This document shows positions 1 to 11,669 of a DNA stretch of 64,000 bases, piece by piece; position 1 is the first letter of the stretch, and each line of letters begins with the position of its first letter. The DNA comes from Paralichthys olivaceus (lineage: Eukaryota > Chordata > Actinopteri > Pleuronectiformes > Paralichthyidae), in the NCBI RefSeq assembly GCF_024713975.1, contig NC_091104.1, forward strand, positions 9,505,580-9,569,579. The letters run 5' to 3'. The notes under the pieces are model-generated. The model worked only from the letters and a program-made list of their open reading frames with translations, was not told the origin of the DNA and made no database searches. The position numbers were made by a program, and so were the translations under genes.

Positions 1-548
1 TATTCAATCCAGATAAAAGCCAAACTTGGAAAACGACATGTTTGTGGTTTTACGAGAGGTTCATGTGGCAGATCATTTCTTGGCCCTTCTTAAAATGTCA
101 AACTAGTCAATTAAAGTGTGTTGAGATTATTAATTTAGTTTGACAATAACTACACATATATAAAAATCAAAGAGATCAAGTTCACAATGCAACTGTTCAA
201 AACAGACATAATTCATTTGGCCCACAGTGGTTTTAATCTGTGGGTGCAGGTATCAGATGGTTTGTGGAGGAACACAGGGAACCTTCATCTCAAAGACTCT
301 GTGACGAAGCCAAACTCCACATCAGTTGTGTCATTTTAAAAAAGGATTCACTGTTGAACACTCGATACTCGGACTCTTAGAAGACGAGTTCCCTTTGAAA
401 CCATGCAGGTCTGATTATTTCATTCATTCCCTCTGTCTACTATTTCATCATTATGGCTTTTAATGTGGAGTAGAGTCTTTAAGTTGAATACAATGTCTTA
501 ATTTGACCCTGTCCCTTAATTTCATTGAAGATATTTTATAGTAGCTGG

Positions 549-792
549 TGAGTGGTCTGTATTTATATAGTACTTTTATAGTCTTGATGACCACTCAGAC
601 CCTTTCACACACAGCCAATCATCTATTTTCAGCACTTTATCCATCACACATCATTCACACACTGCCCACACAGACTTCAGGGGCAGTTCTGGGGTCAATA
701 TCCTGCCCAAGGACATTTCAGCACAGGGATTTTCGGGGGGCTGGGATCAAACTGCCGACCTTCTGGTTAGTGGATAACCTGTTCTACCCTTC
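549..792 (+). repeat. Dispersed teleost repeat, copy 1
   Basis: The segment runs from GGTCTGTATTTATATAGTAC through TTCACACACTGCCCACACAG and CCTGCCCAAGGACATTTCAG to GATCAAACTGCCGACC and GTGGATAACC. I recognise this order of motifs from a very abundant fish dispersed repeat. A second, more decayed copy lies at about 42,475-42,645. It has no coding capacity, and its class is not certain from sequence alone. Confidence 0.65.
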
Positions 793-2959
793 TAGTAATA
801 TCAGCACATTGGTGGTTCACACTTAAGGTATATTCTTTGTTCTCAGTAAAACATAACAAATAAAGTACCTGTAGGTTATAACCTCAACAGTGTATGTGAT
901 ATTTTACGGATATTTTAAAAGTGTTTACCTGTCGCTTGCTGAATGTCAAACGTCAAAAGCCCTAAATGTCGACCCTGTGAAGAAAAAGAAGAGTTAGTGA
1001 GGGGGTCTCACTTAATATAAGCATTTCCATGAAGAATAAGCTATTCCTCCCTGATGACACATTGCTGACTATTAAATAAGTAATTAACACCTCCTCCCCT
1101 CTTTTTCTTTCTCCCTCCTTCAAGGACTTCATTAACTACTAATTTGTGCTTTTGTTCCCCCCCATCTCACTCCTCCTGTGGAGATGTCGGTGAGCTATGG
1201 CAGGGGAACACTCCAGTGCCTATAGTCTGTGCAAATGATAATTCTCCATGACATCCCGTGTAGCAGTGACTGCATCCTGTGGGCTAATGACACCGACTGA
1301 GCTGCGAAGAAACCGCTTAATGATAATGGACGCAGAGCACATTACGGCTGGCTGGTGACTGATGAGCGCCTCGGACCAAGCTCCAAAAATATGTCTGGAT
1401 CACAGCGAGCTGACCAACGGAGAACTCAAGGTTCTTCCACCCTAAGTCAGCAAGAGGAAGGCTTCTCTATTTCCTTTTCTTCTGCATCACGCCTCGGTTT
1501 ACACACACCCTTCTTCTCAAACTGACCTCTGGTGTTATGACAGAGCCTCATTCCAGTCACCAACTTGCAACTCTGTGTTGAGGGGCTGTTATTCCTGGTG
1601 ACAGGCACCAGTGAGGGTCTTTAGAAAAGGCCTCCTTCACTGAAATTGGAATTTGTGTGATCAGGGCTGCAACAAATTATTATTCTATCCGTTAAGAAAT
1701 CCAGTGGATGGTTGGATGCAATAGTAGAAAACAAAGAAAAGCTAAACATCTTTACTTTTAAGAGGCTGGAAGACACATTTGTCAGACACACGTTTGTTGT
1801 TTGGCACATTTGCTTAAAAAATGTCTGAAACCATGAATTGATAGTCAAATTTCGGAGGAATTTTCTGCCGAGCGACTTATCTGTTAACCAACTCGGACGA
1901 AATTCCCAACCACCAGATACAGCTGCATTTTAAGGTCAGAGTAAAACCACTTTGCACCAAATCAAAACAGCTATTTTTGGGCTTTGTAACTGTATTGACG
2001 CTCTTTGTAGCTCAGTGGGCAATTCATGACTCCATCCCAGCAGGATTAAGGGTTCATGGGGCCAGGAAGGCAGTTGCAAAACATGGTCATCTTAATTACA
2101 TACTGAATCCTCCGGGTCCTAAAAGTGGCAACCGCCCCCCCACCCACCATCACCAAACAATATCTGGGCATTTGTAAAGGGGCAATAAGTCGGAGAGGCA
2201 CCAATACACTGTGGAGGAAAAGCGTAGAGAACATTTGCAGTGGGAGACACAACAGACACATCAGCAAAAAAATAACACAATGGTTCATTGTAAATATTCC
2301 GCCTGTGAAGTAACTGCAGAAATTCATGAGTAGGCAGGAAAACTGTGAGCGGTGCATGGCAGCAAATGACACCTCAGTAGATTAGATATAGGTTTATAAT
2401 GAGACAAAGCAAAATGGCACAACTTCTTAATTATTCATAGAGAAAATGAATTCACAGAGGAGAGCACATTCACATGCACGGAGCAGGACCGTTGTGATAA
2501 AGGTTTTTTTTTGTGGTTTTTTTGCATTCGCGTATCTGCACATTAATATCAAACTGGTGCTGCTGGTGATCACCACAGGCCCGTGAAGGTGCATTTGACT
2601 GTAACCGCACCTTCAGCTTCGAGGTAATGACAACATCCTATGAGGCGAGTCAACACAAGGACTGGGCTGCTGCAGTATTTCCCTTCCGCTGACATCATTC
2701 ACTTTCTCCGTTTGTACCAAGTCTCGATGCTGCAACACTTAAAATTCACTTCTGGAGCGACGGTGGCGCACAGACGCAGCCATGTTGTTGCTTTAACTGC
2801 TCATTTACCTTATTTCCCCACAAAAAGATCGAGATTGGCGTGAATATTTTATTTTTATATTTGGCTGAGGAAAAAAAACGGAAAAACTCTGCGTCTCTCC
2901 AATGATCAGCTGCTGTCGAATGAGAGGCATCGCAGGGAATTGGCCTTTACAGGAGGAAT

Positions 2960-3435
2960 ATCACGCAGGATGCGTTTAGAGCATCCTCCTCCTCCTCCTC
3001 CTCATCCTCGGCAGCAGCAGCAGCAGCAGCAGCAGCATCATCAGATGAGGAGGATAAGTGGTCCAGGGTGAATAAGGAGGATATTTCACAGCCGCTCTCT
3101 CACCTCGTTGCTGAATCCACGCGTGTGTCCGCCGACGTTACAGCTGCCCGCGGCTCGCATCGTCCATCATCGTGTCTCCGGCTCCTCTCTCCCGTCTCAT
3201 CCGACTTCAGCCTCGGAAACTGCGGTTGTAGCCGCACACAGAGACGTGCGAGCGCCCCGTTCCGCTCGGCATCATGAAGCGACCCAGCGGCGGAGGACGG
3301 CACAGCTCCGAGATGCCATGCGCGCCCACCTACTACACTTTACGCATGTGCGCACGCACGCTGGGTAGAGGCGCGCGTCTACTACTGCTGCTATTACTCT
3401 GGATTGTGATCCTGAACATAGAAGAGAGGAGATGA
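2960..3435. promoter_or_regulatory. GC-rich promoter-like patch with triplet repeats
   Basis: The segment begins with CTC triplets and a run of eight CAG triplets near 3,012-3,035. It continues into CpG-dense sequence with many CG dinucleotides, which is unlike its AT-rich surroundings. That composition suggests a CpG-island promoter or first exon for a transcript whose other exons I cannot find. A 53-codon frame (3,274-3,435) lies inside. The strand of transcription is undetermined, and a divergent promoter for a gene beyond the left edge is equally possible. Confidence 0.4.
3274..3435 (+). CDS. Short ORF with hydrophobic C-terminal segment, doubtful
   Basis: An ATG-initiated frame of 53 codons lies inside the CpG-rich patch. 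The N-terminal part is basic and Ser/Gly-rich (MKRPSGGGRHSSEM). It is followed by RTLGRGAR and then a strongly hydrophobic stretch LLLLLLLWIVILNI before EERR and the stop. The hydrophobic tail could be a membrane anchor, but GC-rich and CTG-rich DNA produces leucine runs by chance. A donor-like GGTAGAG near 3,364 would truncate the frame if used. I do not recognise the product. Confidence 0.15.
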   Translation: MKRPSGGGRHSSEMPCAPTYYTLRMCARTLGRGARLLLLLLLWIVILNIEERR

Positions 3436-4039
3436 AACAAGAAAACACAGACTGAATTTAATATAAAGGGACATTTTGGACTGTATTGTTAAAGGCAAAG
3501 ACTCACCAGAGACATATTTAAAAAAAAAGATGGTCAGGGTTGATGTAGCACAGGTTAAGATAAATTAGAATAATACAAATAAATTACTTCAAGGATGAGG
3601 TTTAGGCATATTAGTCTTTACATGTGTGAACGATGAAACTAGACTGAGATAAGTACGGTAACCAGATGGACACATTAAATCAAAATACACAATGGACTAA
3701 CATCATGTTTCAACTAAGATGGAGAATAAAATGATGCTCTCCCCTGGAGAGAAACCAATGAGTTCACGTATGATAGTTCCTGGATTTATGTATCAGGCAG
3801 AGAGACAAGTTAACCGTAAAGGGTCGACTACAGTGGCCCTGAAGTACAAATCACAAAACATATCACAAATGCAACAACAATTCATGAAAGACAAGGCAAA
3901 GCACAAAACAAAAAAAGAAAATGGCATGACAACACAATTCAAAAAGCCATGGCAGATTATAAAACACAACAAGATCCTCACAAACACGTTAAATCACAAA
4001 AACACAAGATAAACAATAGTTTGAAGCTGTATCCTACTT

Positions 4040-4350
4040 GTCTCCATTCACACTCCAGCACAGAGGGGGCGGTGTTGCTGCAGTGAGTCATAAACGTACC
4101 TCCAGAAATCCTGGCGGAGGAAGAAAGATAAACGCTAATGGCGTCTCACAGCTGGATGAGCGGTGCAGGGCTCTGAGCTGCAGCCGCAACAGGGCGCCTC
4201 TCTCCGGGTACAGTCCGTCAGTCAGTCCGCATCACACCGGTTCATCCAGACTCTTACTTCCGGGGTCCATGAAGAAGTCAGCTGCCGCAGCCGTCAGTTT
4301 ACTTCCGTATCAAAGATCCTGTCATGATTCGAGTGGGAAGATGAATGACT
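4040..4350. promoter_or_regulatory. Second GC-rich promoter-like patch
   Basis: This island of about 300 bp has raised GC content, several CpGs and two ETS-like cores (ACTTCCGG near 4,256 and ACTTCCGTAT near 4,301), flanked by AT-rich DNA. ETS cores in a small CpG patch are typical of housekeeping or bidirectional promoters. No first exon with a recognisable protein start could be joined to it. It could serve the theg-like gene 1.3 kb downstream or a minus-strand gene off the left edge. Confidence 0.3.
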
Positions 4351-5625
4351 CGTTTAGAAAAACTGAAGTGAACAGAATAAAAATATGACCAGAGATCCTC
4401 GGTTGTTTTGTTTGAGAAGATATTTCACTCCGCTCAAATTCGAGACACCAGATTATTAGAAGTCGTTTTATTTGTATTTAACCATGAACAGTTTTTTAAA
4501 GTTTTATCTTTGGACTCTTTATTTCTGGTGAATATCACCCACACTTACCTGGAAATGACATTGTCTTTTGTTTGGGTTTGTTTTGGGTTTGAAATGTATT
4601 TTTTGTTGTATTTTTTGAAAGTTTTTCATTGAATGTTCATGACAACTTAGTGTTTGTTTGATGTTGAAAAATGACCTAATTAAATCTCTACAGCACTGAA
4701 GTGTGGCCAAAAGTGACTCAAGTATAAATAAATGCTGAAATTAATAATAAAAGCATAAATACGTGAAAAAATGATTACATTTTGCAATGAAAGATGCTTT
4801 TTTCTGTATTTTTACATTTATTTGTTTGGTATATGATATCAATATTCATTGTTATGAATTAATATTATCTATTATAATATTAATGTGCCAACTTTCTCTC
4901 CTAAATAATCCAAATTAAATGAGGGTTAGGGAACAACTAATCTCAATGCATATATTTTGCATCAATCATTTTTTTTACTAAGATGCTATCAACTTTTTTG
5001 AATATAATATCTGGAATATCAGTTCCCTGAAAGTTTGACATAGGAACGAGGAGTCTGTCATCTTAACTTGCTCCGTACAGAGACGATCTTCAGTTTACTG
5101 TACACCTGAAACGTCATCTGATACCCCGGCAACCAGCAGGTGACAGGAGCGACTGCAGGTACAGGCAGAGTAAACATTGTAGTTTTAAATGAAAGGATAA
5201 TGATCTGCTGTATTTGTGTGTTCAGTGAGTCAGTGAGTCAGTGAGTATAGTTATAGCTGCTGCTACAGGTTGAATTTGATTCAAGTAGCTGTGTTACTGA
5301 GGGTTACTGTTTCTGATGTGCTGAAGAATGTGATCTACAAAACAACTTGAGGTTTTGATGAGTAAAAAGCATTTTGAGATGTTCTTTCACTGTAGTTGGT
5401 AAATATAGATTTCTCAATTGTTTATAAAAAATATTAAAAAAGCCAGTGTAACGTCTTCATATTACTTCTCCTCTCTGGCCAACAGTCCCAAGCCTAAATA
5501 TTTTAAACTCTCAGCACACAGTGTTCACATTTTGAGAACCTGAAACCAGCTAATGTTTAGAAATGTTGTTTGATAAATAACTTAAATGACAGAAGACATG
5601 TTTTCAAACACAGGAAAAATACTCT

Positions 5626-7513
5626 ATGGCATTTTCCATGGCAACTCAGACACATAAGCTTGCTCAACCCAAACCCAACCGACTCAGTTATCCAGACCGG
5701 TAGGCCTCCAACCTCCTCCTCTACCTCCCTGACTCTGTCCATCTATCATCCTCTCTCTGATGAGGCCTCTTCTCTGTTTTTCTCCAGTCATTCTGTTTAC
5801 TGGCTGGATGAGCTGCCACCTGAGAGGACTGGACCCACCACCAAGATACGTACGTTTTCCTTTTCTTTATTTACAACCCAATATCAACTGCTTTTTTGTG
5901 ATGCTATAACATCTTGTTTTTATTCAGACTTAACCCATCGCTGGTCGGAACTATGCAGAAGTAAAAAGCTCCAGACTCAAGTCACGTAAATATAATTAAA
6001 TACAGTTCTACTGTCACTACTGCACAATACTGCCAATGACTGGCCTTCAAGGTTTTCACCCCCTCTCCTTCATATGTCACAGTAAATCTTGATCTCCCTG
6101 TCTCCTCACTTCTTCATTTCCCCTCTTCCCCTCCCTTCATTTCTTCTGCTCTACCCATCCCTCTTTCTTTCCTCCCTCAGACTTTCTCCCATATGGGAGG
6201 TGAGTGAATGGGCTCTCAGGGCTGTTCCATCCAAGCGACTGTGTAGCCTGGCTCAGCCTAGGGCCCCTGCAGCTGGCTGGGAGCCAGAGCGTCCTCTGCT
6301 GGTTCCTGTGAGTAACACTCACACACTCACACACACACACACACATTGGTGTCACAATGTGTTTTAAACCCCACATCCTGCTGTGTTATTGACAGTATGA
6401 AAACTGAATTCAAATACTCTCTTTGAAATTGTTTTGAAGTGCACTACAATACACTTTACTGTATAGTACTTATTTGTGTATTCTAGTACTTTATTGTGTA
6501 TCATTTACTAAGGGAGTATGTATAGTTTATATTATATTTATCTTCATTACCTTCTATTTTGAGCAATTTCAATTCTTCTACTTCTCTATCTATCTATATA
6601 TCTAACTATCTATCTATATATCTAACTATCTATCTATCATCCACCCACCTACCTACCTACCTACCTTCCATGTGATGTGATTATAGTTAAACAGAGCGAC
6701 GCAGACGGCGGTGGCCTCTGCCAGGGTTTCCGTGCTTGCTGAGCCAAAGCGACGGCAGGTTCAGGAGAACTCAGGCCACAAATCAAAACCTGTATCCATG
6801 ACCCACCTGCCCTGCAGAGCGTCGGCACACATAGAGCTACTTTCCAGTGAGTTTCCATTGCACAGTGATTCAGATTCATTTAGCTCTGTGGTGGTATTTC
6901 TAACATTGTGGGAAATACACTTGTTTGTTTTGTTGCAGAGAGTTAGATGAGATAAAAACACCATGTTCAACCAGGCGATGGTTTACTTAGCTTAGCACAA
7001 AGGCTCGAACCAGAAGGAAATAACAACATCTGCTGTAGCAGCACATCTAAAGCTAAAGTTATCTCCTGTTCTTTCCATATAGAAAATGAAGGCTAGCTGT
7101 TTCCCTCTATTCCCAATCATTATGCTAAGCTTGGCTAATGGTCTTCTGGCTGTAGCTTCATATTAAACGGACTGATAAGACAAATGGTTCTTGTTCTCAA
7201 CATCCAGCTTTCTGAATTTCTACATTTTTGAAAAAATGATTGCTTCTGATCTCAGTTTCTTTTCTTTTCAGCCCCTAAGCATGAACACCCCAGGTTTGAA
7301 GGGGGTCGTTCAGTGTGCTGGCCCGTCTCCAGAGCGGCGAGAAGCTACGTGGCCAGTGAGAGACTTCTCGAGCTGTCCGTTCCTAAAGAGAGGAAGGCTT
7401 TATTCGAGGGATACGACCCATATATCGTTAGTCGGGCAGCACGCTCTGCCAGCCCCTCGCCACGCATACAGGAACTCTCGTTGCCTCTGCCTCGCAAATG
7501 TAGCTCAAAGTAG
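5626..7513 (+). CDS. theg: THEG-family protein (sperm microtubule-associated protein 2), six exons
   Basis: Joined exons: 5626-5699, 5788-5849, 5928-5985, 6181-6307, 6687-6846 and 7272-7513. All junctions are GT-AG with compatible phases and give 240 residues. The THEG signature of repeated 'SxRxxxLAxPK' units recurs: HKLAQPKPNRLSYP, RWSELCRSKKLQ, AVPSKRLCSLAQPRAP, ASARVSVLAEPKRR, ASERLLELSVPKERK and ASPSPRIQELSLPLPRK. SVYWLDELPP matches the Trp-containing opening of human THEG. The family is expressed in haploid male germ cells and sits on sperm axonemal microtubules. The start is ATG 5626; a second in-frame ATG at 5638 would shorten it by four residues. It is shorter than human THEG (about 379 residues), mainly lacking an acidic N-terminus, so an upstream exon could be missed. 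Naming is by motif and by position near plpp2. Confidence 0.82.
6584..6664. repeat. (CTAT)n/(ACCT)n microsatellite in theg intron 4
   Basis: A compound tetranucleotide array, mainly CTAT with TATA interruptions and then ACCT units. It ends only about 20 bp before the splice acceptor of the next theg exon at 6687. No coding role is visible. Confidence 0.9.
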
Positions 7514-7960
7514 TCATGGGTGGATAATGGAATACAACAAACAGCTTGGAAAAAATGTGTCCGAGACTAATCTGATCTCGTTCACACCCTGAAACCACAT
7601 CCTTCATTTCTTGTTTGTTTTTCTACATGTTGTTGTAACGAGGCACACGGCCAGTGAATCAGATGTGAGATGTTGAAATAAGAATGAGACATTTCAGAGA
7701 GCAAAATGAAACAAGGGCAAAATTACAGTAATCCATGATGTGACATTTTGTGTGTGTAACTGTGTGCAGTGTTCAGAGTGGAGAAAGTTAAAGGCACTTT
7801 TTTTTTTTAAATTTACATAGTTCAGTCTGAGGTTTTCTAAGTCTGATATCGTGGACTGTGGAGTGTGGTTACCTATCCTGTGCCCCTTGGGACCTGAAAG
7901 TTCTGACTGAGTTTGTACAAAAAAAATTTGAGCTGAGCTATCAACTTGATATCAAAAAAT
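7514..7960. other. theg 3' flank
   Basis: AT-rich noncoding sequence follows the theg stop and probably carries its 3' UTR. I see no strong AATAAA in the first few hundred bases, and the mRNA end is undetermined. Confidence 0.4.
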
Positions 7961-8665
7961 CTTTATCCGAGGTTAAGTCGGAAGATATGTGTCTTTAGTC
8001 TCAGGGGAAGATGTGTCTGCTGTCCTGGTGTCCATAGGGAGCTTGTTCCACCATTTAGGAGCCATTTAGGAGCCAGGACAGCAAACTGTTGTGATTTTGT
8101 TGAGAGGTTAGCTCGCAGTGAGGGAGCAACAAGCAGATTGGTAGACGCAGAGCAGAGTGGAAAGGCTGGGGTGTAAGGTTTGACCATGTACTGGATGTAG
8201 ACTGGACCCGATCCGTCCACAGCATGGTACGCAAGTACTAGTGTTTTGAAACGGATGCGGGCAGCCACTGGTAACCAGTGAAGGGAGCGGAGGAGCCGAG
8301 TAGTGTGAGTGAACTGAGGCTGGTTAAAGACCAGACGAGCAGCTGCATTCTGGATGAGTTGCAGAGGTCAGATAGCACCTGCACCAGCCAGGAGGGAGTT
8401 GCAGTAGTTTAGGCGTAAGATGACTGGAGCCTTCTGAGTGAGAAGGTGACGTATTCTCGTGATGTTGTGCAGCATGTATCTACACAGGGTTGTTACAGTA
8501 ATGTTGGTGATAAAGGAAATTTGACTGTCGAGGGCCACACCCAGGTTCCCAGCAGTCTGTAGGGTTACCATGGAATTGTCAAACTAGTCAGGTCATGGGT
8601 GGGAGAGCCATTCCCTGGAAGTAAAAGTAGTTTGGTCTTGTCAAGGTTAATTTTAAGGTGGTGTG
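7960..8665 (-). mobile_element. 5'-truncated non-LTR retrotransposon (L2/CR1-type) remnant
   Basis: On the minus strand, fragments read like the C-terminal part of the reverse transcriptase protein of L2/CR1-like fish LINEs: DKTKLLLLPGN, then NLGVALDSQISF, CRYMLHNITRIRHLLTQKA, RLNYCNSLLAGA, and finally LHWLPVAARIRFKTLVLAYHA with VKPYTPAFPLCSAST and LAPKW toward the 3' end. The frame is broken between fragments, with shifts near 8,300-8,370 and 8,570, so the copy is dead. The catalytic palm of the RT is absent because only the 3' part of the element remains. Confidence 0.75.
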
Positions 8666-8669
8666 CAGA

Positions 8670-9230
8670 CCTCGACTGAGAGACATCAGTCAGGCAGAGC
8701 TTTGTGCTGCTACCTGTGTGTCAGATTGGGGAAAAAAGAAGATTTGTTGGGTGTCATCTGTCGTCTGATGATGTGTGGATGAACTTGGTGTCCTGAAACG
8801 AAAAATGAGAATAATTGTGAAGACATGGCGAAACACTGAATATTCTTTAGGTGTCGAGATTTGTGAATCCATTGCAATAAAAGTATTTACAAACCTGCTG
8901 TGTCTGAATGATCTATTAAACCAAATCACACACATGTGGACTGTTCTACCTAATGTCTTTTGACAAGTAACACATAGGTTACAAACGTTCAATCATGGCT
9001 CTTTGTGTGTGTTTGAATGTGCACACTAGGTAACTAAACTGTGACCGTTATCTTTAAACTACCAAATTCAGTAACAGTAAATCAGTGCCTTAAGGAAGTT
9101 AACAAATGTACAATCTTGAGTTCTGAAGTCCTGCCACTAAAAGTACCCAGGCTCATTTGGTGGAGTTGTCCATGACTCCTCCAGGGGACCTCGAACCCTG
9201 GGTTGGGAAGCACATGCAGAGCAGATATGG
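8670..9230. other. Intergenic spacer
   Basis: AT-rich spacer between the LINE remnant and the cytokine receptor promoter. I see no exon or structured element in it. Confidence 0.5.
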
Positions 9231-9340
9231 GCGTGTTTATTTAAAAAACTGCTGAGAGGCAGCAGCAGCTCTCACTCCAGGATTCTGTGTGGATGGAGTC
9301 CAACAGACGCACGTGTTGTTGAGGCTCTAACTTCGCACCG
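9230..9340 (+). promoter_or_regulatory. Promoter and 5' UTR exon of the il27ra-like gene
   Basis: A TATA-like TATTTAAAAAA starts at 9,238. About 30 bp downstream an inferred first exon begins, running to a strong donor CACCG|GTAAGT at 9,340/9,341. The next exon begins after GTACAG at 11,598 and carries the ATG. In that exon a three-codon upstream ORF (ATG GAA CAC TGA, 11,626-11,637) precedes the main ATG. The transcription start is inferred and could be a little further upstream. Confidence 0.45.
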
Positions 9341-10840
9341 GTAAGTGCACAAGACTTTGACTCATCTGTTTCTATTTGTGTTACAACTGAAACTGTTGAT
9401 TAGTTTTAGTTTATTCTGTCCAACAAATAAGAAATCAACAAGGAACAATAACTGTAATTCCCAATATAGTCTATGGTCTTTATTCCTTTGAGGTTCTACT
9501 TGATTACATTCATGATTGAATAAAACTGACCCAAAAAATAATACGTGTGTGTACTTATTTGAACATGCTTTGTTTTACGATTTGTACTTTGTGTGCTTAT
9601 GTCACAGTGACACTTATATTATATTATTATATTGTGTGCACAAGATAACAACATGTGTGCACAACAACATTCTCCTCACAAGTTAATTATCTAGTCTGCA
9701 CAAGATAATAAAGATATTACAGTAAATGTGCCTCAAGGAAATAAATATAATAGGGTTATTTTTTTCTCTCTGAGGCACCAGTTAATTATTAATAGGCAAT
9801 ATTGATTGATATTGGCAGCATGGATTTGATCCCTCATATGTTATTTGATGTAAAGTGAACACACTTGTGTTGTGGACTGTCGGACACACAAATTATCACA
9901 GATTTGATGATGTCACCTTCAGCTTGGGAACAGTTGACATAATGATAACAGGTGATACAACTGTCCTGCATGTAAACCTATCTCTAGTATATTATGGAAG
10001 TAATGCGCACATTTGATGTTGCGTACATGAGTATAATCATTTATATGTTGTTAATTCTTTTTCATTCATGCAGTGTGTGGTCGTGCTGCTGTGCTAGAGT
10101 TCTGCAAAAAGGCACGACAATAACAAAAATTTAATAATAATAATTATTGTTATTATTACTATTGTTATACTTTATATTGCAGGATATATATTTTCAATTG
10201 TTACTACTAATACTGTTGTGTGAGCTCATGTTCAGCTACAAATGGACTATGCTGTTGTTTGTACTTGGAACACTCAGATTCTGAGAAATTGTGTGTCTGT
10301 GACGAGGGAATTCCTCTGGCTTGTTGATGTACTGAAGAAAAGAAAAAGTTATTCACTTCAGTTGTAGTAGTTATTTCCACTGGTGTTTTTGTTATTATTA
10401 ATATTATCAAAACTTTATTCATATAGCATCTTCTTAAAAATGGTTTACAATGTTTTCTGAAAGACAGGCACGGGATATTAAGGGGGTGATTGCAAAAAGG
10501 CATTCACATTAATAAAAGCAAAAAGATCATGAGATTATTATTACAAATAAAGATAAGTGGAAAAATAAAAGAAGAATATGATGTTAAATAAAATCAAATA
10601 AATACGAATAAAAGGGATGAAGCGTAAAAATACATGAAGACAACATAACATAAAGTCTGTATAAATGGATTCAAAAGAAGTCACTGAATCTACAAACCTT
10701 ATCTCAGGTCGTGCCAAAGCCTGATGTCAGTGTGTTATAAACCATTTATCAAATGTGTATATAGGCCTTCTGCTAATCAGTGTGAAATAGTGGGACCATC
10801 CACTATCACCATCACAACCACCTGCTCTGCAACGAGCTAG

Positions 10841-11208
10841 ATCCAGTGTGTAAGATTCAGGTGAAAGGAAACTATTGGCAGATATTTAATGTAGAATAAT
10901 CCTCATGATGTTTTCACTTGTTCATTTCATCTAAATTGTCTGAATTGTAGTTTTCTTTACCCCAGAAAAGACCCTTTATATTGAAATACTTTATATTTAC
11001 ATCGAGGGGACCCTCTCTACGGAGGCCGCCATGTTTTTTACATGAGTCCAGACTGGACAAACTAAACACCTTTTGAGTTTTTATGACAATTAAAGGCTGC
11101 AACAGGTTCTTCTTCATGTTTGGAAGGAGATGGTGAGGTGAGGGGTGTTCAGCTGCAACATGCAACTTCAACACTAGATATCACAAAATTCTACACACTG
11201 TCACTTTA
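10841..11208 (-). mobile_element. TTAA-ended MITE, copy 1 (inverted relative to copy 2)
   Basis: This non-autonomous element has terminal inverted repeats of the form TTAAAGGTCCAGTGTGTAGAATTT. The right end, at 11,208, reads as TTAAAGTGACAGTGTGTAGA on the minus strand. Internal landmarks shared with copy 2 include GCTGAACACCCCTCAC, AACTAAACACCTTTTGAGT-like sequence, GGCGGCCTCCGTAGAGAG and GTAAATATAAAGTATT, all in inverted orientation. The TTAA ends suggest a piggyBac-like origin; no transposase is present. It lies in the first (5' UTR) intron of the il27ra-like gene. Confidence 0.75.
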
Positions 11209-11669
11209 ACATCTATAAATAAAACAGGGTGTATTGCATATGTCTGTCGTTATGTTTCACAATCTGGCTTTAAATAGATGAATCTGAATCACAATCAGAG
11301 TTTATAGCCACAGTTTGCACATACAGTGAATTTGCTGTGGTATGTTTGTACATAAGCATAAATATGGAAATATAAAAAAGGGAACAGTATATACATGTTA
11401 TAAACACTATGTACCTTTCACACTCTCAACACATTCCTTGAAACGTTTCAAATATTGAAATGGCGACAGGACATGGTCCTTGGTTTCATGGTCTGAAAAT
11501 GTTGTCAATAAACCTGTTTGACGTCCGACACTATTTCAAAGAAGTGATGAAATGTGGTTTAACCACTAAATGTTTGTCTTATTCCTGTTTTTGTACAGTC
11601 TTCGAGGTGAGTTGCTGTTAGTGTGATGGAACACTGAGGAGTACTGCAGTGAGAAGACAGACTGGGCTC

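Larger units (their letters stand above)
1..5625. other. Upstream region without a recognised coding gene
   Basis: I find no exon I can assign to a protein family in this stretch. It contains a dispersed repeat at about 550-790, AT-rich blocks, two GC-rich patches at about 2,960-3,435 and 4,040-4,350, and otherwise ordinary AT-rich noncoding sequence. Open frames here are short and lack family signatures. By human gene order, the neighbour beyond the left edge could be C2CD4C or SHC2, but nothing here proves that. Confidence 0.6.

Noticed and set aside
2007..2075. tRNA-like segment TAGCTCAGTGGG followed by GGGTTCATGG
   Set aside because: It has an A-box-like and a weak B-box-like motif, but no cloverleaf could be drawn; at best it is a decayed tRNA-derived SINE head.
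6181..6199. 19-nt mini-exon ending at GGGAG|GTGAGT in theg
   Set aside because: Reading through to 6,307 restores the THEG repeat (WEVSEWALRAVPSKRL) with correct phases on both sides.
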